NCBI GenBank assembly: GCA_009746045.1
Contig: RPFO01000774.1
Coordinates: 682,157-746,156, forward strand
Direction of reading: 5' to 3'
From: Mesostigma viride
Taxonomy: Eukaryota > Streptophyta > Mesostigmatophyceae > Mesostigmatales > Mesostigmataceae
DNA: 64,000 bases
In this document: piece by piece, positions 12,609 through 23,139 of the stretch
Layout: every line of letters starts with the position of its first letter
Position numbering within the stretch: position 1 is the stretch's first letter
Translations under genes and position numbers: made by a program
The notes under the pieces: generated by a model
What the model was told of the DNA's origin: nothing
The model's input: only the letters and a program-made list of their open reading frames with translations
Database searches by the model: none

Positions 12609-12719
12609 GGCCGATCGTATCCATCACATGATGCGTCATGCCAGCGCTGTGCGGGTGGGGCCGGGGAATGCGAGCACAATGCCATGGACGATGAAACGGA
12701 GGACGAAGAAGAAAATCAG
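12609..12719 (+). pseudogene. Duplicate of exon 5 with a lost splice acceptor
   Basis: 37 codons aligned to the exon at 11365: GRSYPSHDASCQRCAGGAG then an acidic end (DDETEDEEENQ), with a good donor CAG-GTACAC. At the position of the acceptor the sequence reads TTATTTGC-GGC instead of TTTTCAG-GGC, so the AG is gone. An alternative acceptor (AAACAG before 12571) lies right at the edge of the MITE but gives a different phase. It may be skipped or decayed. Confidence 0.45.
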
Positions 12720-12782
12720 GTACACTTGCCACATCATTTTGTTTGTTTGATGAACCGTACTTGTGTGTGCAGATTTTCGATC

Positions 12783-12857
12783 ATGAGCTCCTCCACCCCC
12801 CATCAAGGAGTATGTGCTACATGATCTCCCCACGGAGGCATGTTATAATTTAGTTTA
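12783..12857 (+). mobile_element. LINE family A, ~75-bp 3' terminus
   Basis: Only the last part of the family-A 3' UTR is present (GTGCTACATGATCTCC-CCAC-GGAGGC, then TTATAATTTAGTTTAATTTAA). A TSD could not be seen clearly. It lies in the putative intron after the exon pair. Confidence 0.75.
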
Positions 12858-13466
12858 ATTTAATTTAATGTGGCTCAAAATATTGAAGCCACGCCTGCAT
12901 CCTCCAACCCATTTCTATTGTATGAGACAACAGGTCATGGTATATAATAACTATATAACTAGCTAGAGCCGTTGGGGCATACAGCACCCGTAGAAGGCAC
13001 TTGCAAGGTCAAGCACAGTACCAAAGCATCTTATACACTACCAACGACTCAATAATCCTCACTAGCAAAAAAGAAGGAACCAATAGTATAAACTCGACTA
13101 ATATGCTTCAATGCAAGCAGATCCCATGACTCTCTAGGGCTCAAACGTACAACAAACGACCACGGGAGAAGGCGGACCTGGCCAGCAAACCAATAATTAT
13201 AATTCTATATAGTAGCACGTTATGACTAAGCATCGTCGAGATTTTTAGGAGTCGTGTATACACAAGTCTTGGATATTAATAATATGGTTGTCGGATGTTT
13301 TTAAGTCATCCCACTATAACCTTGGGAAATTTGTATATCCCATGAATACATTGTGAGAATATATAATCACCCTCTCTCTTGATGTTTGGTTGTTCGTGTC
13401 GTGTTTGACAATATACATGGGATATTTACCTTGTGAGCGTGGCAGGACACCTTGCCTTTTACCCAG

Positions 13467-13546
13467 TTTGATAATGTCAAGGACGACATCGACCCATATT
13501 CGGACACTGCCGAAGCGCGGAACTTCCTTGTCAACGAAGCACGATG
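13467..13546 (+). CDS. Candidate exon 6 of the unrecognised gene
   Basis: Acceptor TTTTACCCAG, donor GATG-GTATGTTC; phase 0 in, phase 2 out. It encodes FDNVKDDIDPYSDTAEARNF and a few more residues. Reading on past the donor gives a stop within six codons, which supports splicing. The next exon is not identified; the transposase exon at 16115 could in principle be downstream in the same gene, but the phases cannot be checked without it. Confidence 0.4.
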
Positions 13547-13549
13547 GTA

Positions 13550-16097
13550 TGTTCAAAGATCTTGAAGGCAAACCGACCATATCCTTTGACGATCTACAAC
13601 TGGTGAGGGTAAAGAATAACATGGCACGGGATAGCAAGGATGGGGAGGGTATCAGAATAAGGTCTCATTTGTTGCTTGCTGTCATTCCCAAAGCATCGCT
13701 CAGTGCCTTTTTGGAGGGTGAAAGACAGCGAGCAGGTGCTGATCTCACTCGTTGCAAGAAAAAAAAAGAAAATCGCAGTTCGGCCAACCCTGCAGCTAGC
13801 CATGTAACGAAGGTTGTTTCATCCGATCTGTACCGTTGCAGTCGTGCTCCCGAACAAAAAAAAAACAAAAACAAGTTGGGTTCCGATAACCCTCGTGCAC
13901 GTAAATGTGGTTTTCGAGGAAAAATTCCAACTTGTTGCGATATGTCCTTCCGGGTGGTCATGCATTGTAACATGCCTGAATTTTACTTTATTACATTTCG
14001 AGAACCTTCGCATCAGCACGGGCATGGCTTATACGCTAGGGATAGCTATCAAGGCAGCCAACGATTAAGTGCTAGCCCTTAAATGGTGTCCAACTCGCGC
14101 CTAAAAATAGGCTCCAGTTGCACCTTGCATGGTAATGTCCACAACCTAACCTAAAAACAATTTAGGGTCCATACTGGGACCAAAGCACACACATATAGGG
14201 ACTTACTTGGGGGTCATGTCATTGGTCATGTTGCAATGTCCTATGGGTGCTAAATATAGCACCACCCTCAGGGGGGTGCGCGAGTGCGAGAAAAACACTC
14301 ATGTATAATGCATTATTACACCTGAAAACAGTTCCGTTGCTCCCAACATTTTAAAGGCAGTTGCTTCGGTACCCAGGCATGGCTTCTGAACACTGACATG
14401 ACAGGTTGTCCCAGGGACCCAGATGCATTATCTAAAAATAACTCGCGCCTAAAAATAGGAGCCAGTTTGGCTGGTGACATTTGCTAGCATTACAAGGCAG
14501 GCGCCTCAGTCCGTAGCATCATAAAACATCATAAATGATCAAACATGCATTATTTCATCAATTCCAGCATACAGAACATCCATAACAGCGATTAAACATA
14601 GGTAGCCATGCCAATGCACAGTCACATTCGCGCGTATCATGGCATGGTAAGGCCAATGACTACCCACCACACAAGCCTACCACATGCACAGTTTTTCTCA
14701 CATGTCAGTGCTAGACTAAATAAGTAAAAGTAAGCCTAGATCATTGGAAATGCTAACTGGAGCTCCTTATATGCTGGGCTTCATCATTTCAGCTGTTAAC
14801 TGGCTACGGGGCGACATGCGGCATTAAGTGGCATTACAATGGTATGAGGCGTGCACAATGGTGCTTTTGAATGGCCGGGTAATGCTCAAAATGATCACTA
14901 ACACTCAGCTTAAACTATGCTTCATGTTGTTCTAAAGAAAATGTCACCATGTGGTGGCTACCAAGCTCTACTAGCAGGTATACCACTGTGCCAAGGCCCA
15001 AATGCACGTGTGCAAGGGGCTACGTAGCCCATGCATCCACAACATAAAAAATGACCTCCATATGCTTGCCTGAGATGAAATGACACAGAGACAACTCATG
15101 GACCTTCTTTTGAATGCAAGCAGGGCACTGGGACCTCCACAGGTGTTACATGAAGACAGATGGGGTGACTGCACAACAGCAATACTAACAAAGCTAAAAG
15201 GCTAACCAAAAACAGGCCAGGATACCATCTATTCTTAAGGATTTAGGCTATAGAAACCATCATGATACCATATGGAACTTATTTACATGTAACACCAATC
15301 ATTATTCTAGTATATTTGGTGCAGACGCAGCCAATCATGAACAAAACTGATGAAAATCTGACCGTAATGGCTGTGCGCAACCACCACCACAAACCATTAC
15401 AGAAAAGTAGTAACGAAGCAACTTTGACATCCCAAACCTTCAACAATGAGTCCGAGATTACTTACCGAGTGATACGACGACTTTATCTTGTCGACGGTAA
15501 CCGCAGGGACACTAAACTACGCCAGGTCGAAACCGCAAAAAAAAGGCTCAAGGACAGCTAGCAAGCTGACGACAGGGCCGATGCGTCAAGACTTTGCTGG
15601 CCCACGACACTAATGAAATATTCGAAATACATCGTAACATATTTACTCGATGCGAAATATTCAATTATAAAGCCGCCGATAACAAGTGCTAGCTTCATTG
15701 TCACTCCCGTCACAATAAACACGCGTTGACGCAGTAAAACCCAGACCGAGATGATTGCGCACCTCAGTAAATGTTGCGCGACTGCGGCTACAGCATCTTT
15801 ATAACGCATAAAAAATGCCTACAAAATTTGGAACGAATCCATGCATCGATGCTCCTACACCAATCAGTTTTCTGCACCGCCATAGCCTCGAATATGCATG
15901 TTCGTAATTATTTTACATTCACTTTCGTCCCGGTGGACCTGGGTACCCCCTGTACTGTAACCGTTAATTAGTCCCTGTAGACTTGGTCTAAACATAGTGA
16001 TGTCCGGTATCAGGGCGTAGAGCACATCTAGCTCTAGCAGCAGACCTAAAAATATCACGGAAATGTCTACTGGCATTCGCGCCGCGCCGCTTCCCAT
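13550..16097. other. No supported gene; MITE-like scraps
   Basis: Two copies of ACTCGCGCCTAAAAATAGG, both in the same orientation, occur at about 14091 and 14443. They resemble one arm of the palindromes at 16098-16150, so MITE remnants are likely. The remainder is low-GC and without a convincing frame. Confidence 0.35.
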
Positions 16098-16150
16098 CTC
16101 GCGCCTATTTGTAGGCGCGAGTTCAACTCGCGCCTACAAATAGGCGCGAG
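16098..16150. repeat. Double palindrome upstream of the MULE gene
   Basis: Two 24-bp arms (16098-16121 and 16127-16150), exact inverted copies of each other around TTCAA. Each arm is itself a hairpin: CTCGCGCCTA-TTTG-TAGGCGCGAG. The motif matches short sequences at 14091 and 14443. It could be a transposon terminus or an abutting pair of termini. A TAG at 16112-16114 closes the transposase frame upstream. Confidence 0.85.
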
Positions 16151-17994
16151 CACCATTTATGTCGCGCATTCATACAACAAAAAACTGAGTTGCCCTTCTT
16201 ATTGGAAGGCCAGCCCATTGATGCAGCCGCCGTGTTGCGTCTATGGCGTGCTGAAATGGAGGCACATGCGGCGGAGTATGGCGACTTGCGGAAACACCGC
16301 GATTATCATTTGACCAAACACGACATTGTGAATATCCATCGTAAAAAGACAGAATGCGAATGGAAGTTGGGCTATTCCGAGGCGGCTAGTTTGTCCCAGT
16401 GGTCTTTGTCGTCAAAGTTGGCTGGCATGGTTCGTTTCTTACAATGGCAGGTATTTGCGCGCAAAACACCTTGCGAAAAGTGCAGGACATGCAAAGATTG
16501 CACACAACCAGCAGAATGGTGTGCCACGTGTAGAGAATGTGCGTTGTGTCAACAAATCACAAATGGCAAATGCAGGCCGGGTCCATCGCATTGGCAAGTG
16601 TGAGTGCACACAACAGTGTGAGACGTGCAAGAAGTGCAAAAACTGTCCGACATACGACGAGACGAGCCCATTTATTATGGTCATACAATCAAGTTGGCAG
16701 CGTGACTGTATGCGCAAGTTTGGGGACAAGATGGTTTTTTTGGATAGTACCCATGGCATGTTTTGCCTTGGATATTACTTTGCAACCTTGCTTGTGGAAG
16801 ATGACCATGGCACTGGAATCCCGGTTGCCTGGTGCATCATGTCATCGGAGAGCACTAACTCATACAAAACTTTCCTAAAAGCCGTGTGGGATGATCCTGA
16901 ATCCGCTTTACCTATTCCAAAATCATTTATGGTGGATTGTGCCGAGTCAGAAAGGAATGCCATCAAGGAGGTTTTCCCCGCGGAGGTAAAGATATTTTTG
17001 TGCAGTTGGCATGTTGCTAGAGCATGGTACAAGAACGTGATTACGAAAGTGAAGTCGCGTGAAGACCGGTACGCCTTATACAAGGGATTGTCAACTTTGT
17101 TGTATTCCATAAAAGGACAAGTTAATCCTAATACGAACCCAAGTGAAATAGTTACAATAGTGAAAAATCAGCTTGAAAACTTTTATGTCCAGTGGGAGGG
17201 CCGTCAACCAGCATTCATCACCTATGTCAAGAAGGAATGGGGGAAGAGCTTTCCACATTGGGCTCATGCCTTTCGGCATGCGGACTATGGTGGGCATGAT
17301 ACTAACAATCTGTTGGAACGCTATCATCGTAAATTGAAAAGCCAATGGATGTGGGGCCAAGGTAGACAAAGGCTAGACTTGGTGATATATCGATTACTGA
17401 TCGCCTTGAAATACATGAAGGATGATCAATTAGTGAAAGATCACGGTAGTTACATCAACAGGAATTTGTACAAGAATGAAGGGACTGCTGCAGAAGTTGC
17501 CAAGGAACTGCTTCCCACCGTTGTAACGCATTTAGACAACGCTTGTGAAGGGGTTTGCGAAGTGCTCTCTGCGGCAACTAGTAATGACAAGGTGAAAGTG
17601 ACATTTCGGAGCTTACAAGCCCCTCTCGGATGTACATGCTTGACAGCACACACCGGCAAAGTTTGTTGCCATTTTATTGCATCATTGCTTTTCCACAATG
17701 TGTGCACTCAGGAGAACTTGGATGTATTATTGTGCAGACGCGCCACATTTGGTGTTCCTCGTGGGAAAGTTTTCCAAGTGTTTGTTGATGAGTTGGAATT
17801 TGTCAAGGAAGAAATGTCCAAGTATCCCACAGATCGGCACGATGACGGTCACGTCATGGATGTCAACGACATGGAGCCCTTACCTGACGAGGAGGGTGAT
17901 CGCTTTCCGCATGAAGATGACTCACTGCCAGCTGAACCCAACGACAAGGAGCTGGAAATGCGACTATTGAATGCATTTGACGGAGCCATGCAGG
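16115..17994 (+). CDS. MULE-type transposase, main exon, one frameshift
   Basis: A Mutator-like transposase. In order: an N-terminal part (about 16190-16440), a Cys-rich region with CxxC spacing (CEKCRTCKDC... and KCECTQQCETCKKC, about 16465-16655), and the DDE core with D at 16743 (VFLDSTHG), D at 16935 (MVDCAESE), the MULE-type CxxH (LCSWHVAR, about 17000) and E at 17316 (NNLLERYHR). A SWIM finger CTCLTAHTGKVCCH lies at about 17631-17672, and an acidic tail ends FDGAMQ with donor CAG-GTAAAT. Between 16580 and 16610, inside the Cys-rich region, the frame shifts by one base, so this copy is probably damaged or misread there. The start codon is not visible; the frame is open from 16115. The product would cut and paste its own element. 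Confidence 0.85.
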
Positions 17995-18183
17995 TAAATA
18001 TGCTGCATTCTTTTTGCCAAAGACTAGATGTGCACAGATTTGGTACCTGGCCTGCAATCTTTTTGTGTGTGGGGGGGAGAGATTACTTAACTCACGTTGA
18101 CATCCGCTTGAATGTGATTGCCTGCATGTTGTCCACAATGTACTACAATGCATATGTCGTTCCACTTTACTCCTGAACCGCAG

Positions 18184-18381
18184 GCATGGAGGATGGCTTC
18201 CTTTACTGCCAAGGAAACGGCCGCAAAAGTTTTGTTAGCGTCTTGTGTAGAAAGTTGTAGGATCTTGACTGAGAGCACAGTTGTGCCTATTGCCGAAGGA
18301 AATGAATTTTCGGGAAGAGCGGGCTCTAAGCCGATTCAACAAGACCCTGTGGTTTTGCGAGCATGCAACAAAGGCAGTGCC
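18184..18381 (+). CDS. MULE gene, next exon, 5' part (split by a LINE)
   Basis: Acceptor CTGAACCGCAG; phase 0 matches the preceding exon. It encodes AWRMASFTAKETAAKV... to LRACNKGSA. At 18381 the exon is broken by the LINE at 18382-20090; the TSD AAAGGCAGTGCC is the last 12 bases here. The exon resumes at 20103 in the same frame. Confidence 0.7.
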
Positions 18382-19686
18382 ATTGTTCCGCCGCCAGGCT
18401 TACCCGCCAACCAGCCGTCTGGGCCTGCCAACCCACCGCCAGCAGCCCCATCTCCCAGCGCCTCGCCTGAGCCCAAGAAACCCTGCCACGCTCGCAAATG
18501 GCGCCAGTTCCTCCCCGGCGACCGAGGATTCTCCCTCACCGGGTGGCAAGAATTGTCGCCGCAGGAATGCATTGAGGTTCTCCAGTTCCTCGAACAGGAG
18601 CGGAAGCTCTTCGTGAAGGGGGCTATTGACTACGATGGAGACATGTCCTGGCTCTATGCTATGAACGAAGCACAACAACGCCTGGCTATCTTGACCAGCC
18701 ATTTCCAGCTCCGCCTCATCGACATCACCCGCACGCTCCGCACCCCAGCCCCCGCACAGCCGGCAGCCCCCTCGGCTTCCTCCCTCTGCAAGGATGACAT
18801 CCGCGCAGTGCTGGAGGAGCACGTGACCTGGCCGCTGGCCGAGCAGCTGACATCGCTGAACACCACGCTCAACACGGTCGAGGCCCGGGTCTCCAACGTG
18901 GAAACCAAGGTCGTCCACAAGCTCCAGCCCCAGTTCACGACGCTGCACACCGCGGCACAAGCTTCGGAAACGCATGCGGCACTTGTCTCTCGCCTTAACC
19001 AGGTGGAGGGCAAGTGTGGCGTGCTCCTGAAGAAGCTTGAGGCCATCACCGCCCACACCGAGGCCCTGGCCACACAGGTCCCCAAGATAGCGGAGCAGAC
19101 GGCCACCATTGCATCCCAGCCACCCCGGCAGGATGCTGGCGACCTCCCGCCGCTCTCCTACGCGGACCTGCTGCGGTCAGCGACCGCCTCCACCACCGAC
19201 GCCATCGCCACAAAGCTCCAGGAGCTGGAGGACCACCGCCAGGCCCAGCAACGGGAGGTCACCGATCGCGCTCGCCGCGAGTGCCGAGTGGTGCTACGTC
19301 GCTTCCCCCAGAAGCCAGGTGAGACGTCAACCTCTCTTGCTGACGAGCTCAAGAACCAGCTTCTTACCCTCATGGGCCTGGTAGGTGAGGTAGAACTGCG
19401 TGGGTGCCACCGCCTTCCCCACTCACGGGACAAGGCGGCTCCCCCACCAGTCCTACTCACCTTCTCCTCCCCTGAGGATAAGCAGCGGTTCCTCTCTCGT
19501 CGCAAGCGGTTGCACGACCTCACCTGGACGCTGGATGACGACCTCACCCCCGCTCAGCAACAGCAGCGACGCGACCTGTGGCCGGAATACCTCCGCCATA
19601 AGCAGGACCCCCAGAAGCCCAAGGTGTACTGGAGGGGCGGGGACCTGATGATCAACCACAAGATGTGGACGCCCCCAGCGGGCTAG
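18382..19686 (+). CDS. LINE ORF1 protein, N-terminally truncated, L1 type
   Basis: Open to a TAG at 19684-19686. Order: Pro-rich N-terminus (PSPSASPEPKKPC), a helical region, a long Thr/Ala-rich coiled-coil-like stretch (LNTTLNTVEARVSNVETKVV), then the RNA-binding RRM-like part (RRECRVVLRRFPQK, LRGCHRLPHSRDK, PPVLLTFSSPEDKQRFLSRR) and the C-terminal domain with LTPAQQQQRRDLWPEY and VYWRGGDLMI. This layout is that of L1 ORF1p, an RNA chaperone of the retrotransposition particle. The host exon upstream reads in frame into it, so a fused frame runs from 18184 to 19686. Confidence 0.85.
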   Translation: MVPPPGLPANQPSGPANPPPAAPSPSASPEPKKPCHARKWRQFLPGDRGFSLTGWQELSPQECIEVLQFLEQERKLFVKGAIDYDGDMSWLYAMNEAQQRLAILTSHFQLRLIDITRTLRTPAPAQPAAPSASSLCKDDIRAVLEEHVTWPLAEQLTSLNTTLNTVEARVSNVETKVVHKLQPQFTTLHTAAQASETHAALVSRLNQVEGKCGVLLKKLEAITAHTEALATQVPKIAEQTATIASQPPRQDAGDLPPLSYADLLRSATASTTDAIATKLQELEDHRQAQQREVTDRARRECRVVLRRFPQKPGETSTSLADELKNQLLTLMGLVGEVELRGCHRLPHSRDKAAPPPVLLTFSSPEDKQRFLSRRKRLHDLTWTLDDDLTPAQQQQRRDLWPEYLRHKQDPQKPKVYWRGGDLMINHKMWTPPAG

Positions 19687-20090
19687 AATAGCAATAGCCC
19701 TAGCTTGTAACCATTGGCGTCACTGCCGCTAAGGCAGCCATGCCTAGAATGTTGCCTAGCTGTGCCAACACACCTAGTCACGTGCCGCCAACGCACGGTA
19801 CACAACCAGCCATAGCCTAGTCCTAGTACAGCCATGCTACGCCCTGGCTATGTTCAGATTACTTGCCCACGCTCCTTGCTATGATATGCTCACATGGGTC
19901 TTATTGCACCCACAGTTTGCCGGATCGTTAGCCTGTCCTTTTAGCTAGCCGCGCCCGATTGCAGCTGTGGCATGCCTTTGGCATGAAGGAGACTGGGGGT
20001 CTCTGCCCTTTCTCCTGTAGTGCACACACAGGGATTAAAAGCACTTCGGTGCTCCGTGACTCCCCAACGGGAGCACGAGTTTAATTAATT
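18382..20090 (+). mobile_element. ORF1-only LINE inserted in a MULE exon
   Basis: A 1709-bp insertion with a perfect 12-bp TSD (AAAGGCAGTGCC at 18370-18381 and 20091-20102). It holds ORF1 family A lacking about 28 N-terminal residues, then directly the family 3' UTR, the terminal hairpin CTCCGTGACTCCCCAACGGG and the tail TTTAATTAATT. No endonuclease or RT lies between ORF1 and the 3' UTR, as also in the complete copy at 57265-59222. Confidence 0.93.
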
Positions 20091-20102
20091 AAAGGCAGTG
20101 CC

Positions 20103-20232
20103 AAACGGAAGAAGGACGAAGTGGACATGCCGGAGCTGACGTCAACCCATGCTGCCTCCAATGCACCTTCCAAACGGAGGGCTGGGTTTCGACAGAAGCT
20201 CTCAGAGAATTTACCACGACAACCGATGAATG
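20103..20232 (+). CDS. MULE gene, split exon, 3' part
   Basis: Resumes in the frame broken at 18381 (KRKKDEVDMPELTSTHAAS... to LPRQPMN) and ends ATGAATG-GTGAGCC in phase 1. Joining the two sides through one TSD copy restores an uninterrupted exon, showing that the LINE is a later insertion. Lys/Arg clusters suggest a nuclear localisation signal. Confidence 0.65.
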
Positions 20233-20382
20233 GTGAGCCATACAACTTAAATAAGCCGCTCTAGATTGTAATGATGAAGTCAATATGAGCATGTGCATGT
20301 TGTATTGATTGCGGTTTACCCTAACAAGTACATCACAACAAAGTTGACAATGCCATTGTTTTTTTTTTTTTTGTGCATGCAG

Positions 20383-20463
20383 TCCCTAACACCATGGAGG
20401 GAGGCCCAAGCACTCCTGCAGGGGGTGGAATGCCTGATACCAGAGAGAGCGTTAACTTAACAG
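20383..20463 (+). CDS. MULE gene, 81-bp exon, copy 1
   Basis: Acceptor TGTGCATGCAG, donor ACAG-GTGAGAA, exactly 81 bp, phase 1-1. It encodes VPNTMEGGPSTPAGGG and continues to VNLT. It is homologous to the next 81-bp exon in length, phase, splice sequences and in the pattern P-N/D-x-M-x-G-G. Confidence 0.6.
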
Positions 20464-20814
20464 GTGAGAATCTTGCCCCAGGCTTGTGGGATCGCTGACG
20501 ACATGCCATATGCGTTTTAAAACAAACACGCATACATTTACTTGCTGTGAAGATAAACACATACCCACTTGTTAATTAAGCAATGACATCGACACACACA
20601 TGCGCCTTAAGTCTTTACCACATGGTTTTGCTCACATGACGCTCGGGATCGCTTGGGACCTATTTATGGTAACGTGAGATAGGCCAGCTTTGAGAAAGCG
20701 AGGTAGTAAATCTATAACTTGGCGGAGAGGCCGGGTTTTGAGGAATGTACTACTGTATTAAACTAATTTACATAAAAACCTTGGAAATAAATGTCTTTTT
20801 GTGAATGCATGCAG

Positions 20815-20895
20815 ACCCTGACGTCATGGTGGGAGGTCAAAGCTCCTCTCTTGGTGTTCGGGAAGATGCCCGGACCTGCATTGATGACTTGACAG
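20815..20895 (+). CDS. MULE gene, 81-bp exon, copy 2
   Basis: Acceptor AATGCATGCAG, donor ACAG-GTGAATC, 81 bp, phase 1-1. It encodes DPDVMVGGQSSSLGV and continues to CIDDLT. Together with copy 1 it looks like a tandem exon duplication that leaves the frame intact. Confidence 0.6.
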
Positions 20896-21258
20896 GTGAA
20901 TCGTGATGTATGTTTTATACACATGAATAACAACCTAACAATGTTGTTGATTTGCTCGCATTTGATTGTAGTATCATTTAAGTTTTTGTAAGTTGTTCTC
21001 TACCTGAACTACATGCCGGATTGCTTTTTTGTACATGGCCATATATTTTTGCTCACAGGAAATCACACACAAATTGTCCAATACACATGACCATGCACCC
21101 ACACATGATGTCGATCGGTATACTTTTTTTTGTTAATTTACCTAAGTCAAGAATGGCACACACATACGCCTAGCAGAATGCGGGTTTATTACCAGGGGCG
21201 TGTTTGGCATCTTCCCAAGTCCGATAATATCTTCTTGTCTTCCTTTGTATGCATGCAG

Positions 21259-21395
21259 GCCGTGACCTAGAGGTAGAAAGGAGCAGGTATACCGGGAAGA
21301 CACCGCCACACCTGACGTGGGACGAACGAGCGCGACCTGTGCGACATCCTCCTGTGGCTCAAGTGCTGAAGAAGAGTTGCTCGCGGTTGTGTTAA
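21259..21395 (+). CDS. MULE gene, last exon
   Basis: Acceptor TGTATGCATGCAG; the phase fits the previous exon. 45 codons, Arg-rich (ARPVRHPPVAQVLKKS), to a TAA at 21393-21395. All three tail introns end in GCATGCAG. The basic C-terminus could bind DNA or serve nuclear import. Confidence 0.55.
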
Positions 21396-22747
21396 CCCAT
21401 TAACGATACCGGTACAGATGTCCAGCACTAAAGGGCCTCTATGGAGCTTTTATTGAGAAAAACGTGGCAACTTGCACAGCGATGGAGTGTAGGGTAGAGG
21501 GTTGTAGACCCGCCCTGCGCACGCCTGTGAGGGTGCTCCGGTATGTAGTGTGCATCCTTTGTGTGTGTTATCATTAGTTGGCCTACTCACTACCAAGTGG
21601 GAGTGTAATTGTTCGTGGTGGGAGTCCTGCCTTGGATGCCGTCCGCCCCGGCAAGCCCGTCCTCCAGGCAGTCAGGGGAACCACCATTGGGGGGAGGTGG
21701 CTCAATTGATGGAGGTGGTAAGCCCCTGCACCGATTGGCTAGTCGGTCGAATCCCACCAGATGATGTAACTCTCACTGCGTAATGGGGAGCTAATTGGTG
21801 GTGGCATAGTCATGGGATGCGTAGGTCTACTTCATGATTACCCGCTATCTTACTTTGTTTTTATCGTGGTCCTCTCTACTGCTGCAAGGGGCTCCCTACC
21901 TGTTGGGGGCGGGGGGGGGCAGGTTATCTTTGTTAGTTATATACGCCGTCTCTCAGTGGTGTTACGTCCGTTCGATATGGACTTGCCTACAGAGGGTGGT
22001 ACTGACGTGTTGATCGGGAGTTCCGGTTGAGCCTGTGATACATTATTTTTCAATTTGCGTTTCAATTTGCGGTGGTTGATCAAGCATGACTATATGGTTG
22101 TCTCCTTGATATGCTGTATAGTTTTCGGAAGACACCGACGCACGGCTGACACGCATGGTTGACACTATACGTACCAACTTGATTATTTGGGTGGTTATGC
22201 CCTTTCATACGGCTTCACGTTGCATGGCTTTACATTTCCCTTCCTTATTTAAGTGAATGACATGGGGAGACATGCTTTAGGACTTGGTGCACTTTGCCTG
22301 AGCAAGGTGTGACAATTAATTCACCGCTATAAATGTGAATGGACCTGTGAATGGACCAAGTTCGTCGAAACGGGGAAATAACGTTACTTGATACTAGATT
22401 TAGGGAGGTCCTGTGTTCGTAACTTGCTGGTAGCTACTGTGGTTTCTCATTTTCGGTGTTGTCCGTGGAATCTCATATTTGGGCAGCTAGCCCCATGCAC
22501 GTTGAGCGCTTACTGACAACAATACAAGATTTAGACGCGTAGGGGGGCAAGAATCAATTGTGCGTCGGCACGGTAGCTTGCATCATTCACGATTTGTGCG
22601 TTTTAATCGAAGGGCATCTACTTAGTTCGGCAGAGCAACGGGGGTTGTTTAGTTAGTAGTTAGTTAGTACTTACTTAGTTAAAATAGTTAGTCAGTTAGT
22701 GAGCTAGTGAGCTAGTTAGAACTTGATAGGTAGGTCAGGTAGGTAGG
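21396..22747. other. No supported gene; 3' flank of the MULE gene
   Basis: Short frames only. A run of TTAG-type repeats (GTTAGTTAG...) lies at 22650-22745, just before the LINE tail. The far terminus of the MULE element was not identified. Confidence 0.3.
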
Positions 22748-23065
22748 TAATTAATTAATTAACTAATTAGACTCGTGCTCCCGTTGGGGAGTCACGGAGC
22801 CCGAACTGCCTTTCATCCCTTTGTTTGCACAACAGGAAGGAAGGTCATAGACCCCCTTTCTCCTTCATGCTAGAGGCATGCCACAGCTGCGTGACTCCCA
22901 AACGGGAGCACGAGTCTAATTAATTAATTAATTAATGCCACAGCTGCAATCGGACACGCTAAACGATCCTGCAAGATATGTGGGTGCAATGAGACCCATG
23001 TGAGCTTATCATAACAAGGAGCGTGGGCAAGTAATGTGAGCATAGCCAAGACGTAGCATCATTAG
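22748..23065 (-). mobile_element. ORF1-A LINE, 3' UTR only, with a nested insertion
   Basis: On the minus strand this matches the 3' UTR of the ORF1-A family (compare 57265-57540), diverged, ending in the hairpin and a TTAA tail at the low-coordinate side. A 45-bp younger insertion (22890-22934) splits it. No ORF1 remains. Confidence 0.8.
22890..22934 (+). mobile_element. 45-bp micro-insertion: LINE hairpin plus tail
   Basis: The insert is only CGTGACTCCCAAACGGGAGC, a short linker and ATTA repeats. It is flanked by a perfect 12-bp TSD ATGCCACAGCTG (22878-22889 and 22935-22946). Removing the insert plus one TSD restores the ORF1-A 3' UTR seen at 57380-57400. It is an extreme 5' truncation of a family with the TTAA tail. 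Confidence 0.9.
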
Positions 23066-23139
23066 ATGTACAAGGGAATATTTAATAGCTATCTTGATGT
23101 GCGTGGAGGAATAACGGCGAACATGAAATGAAGGAACAA

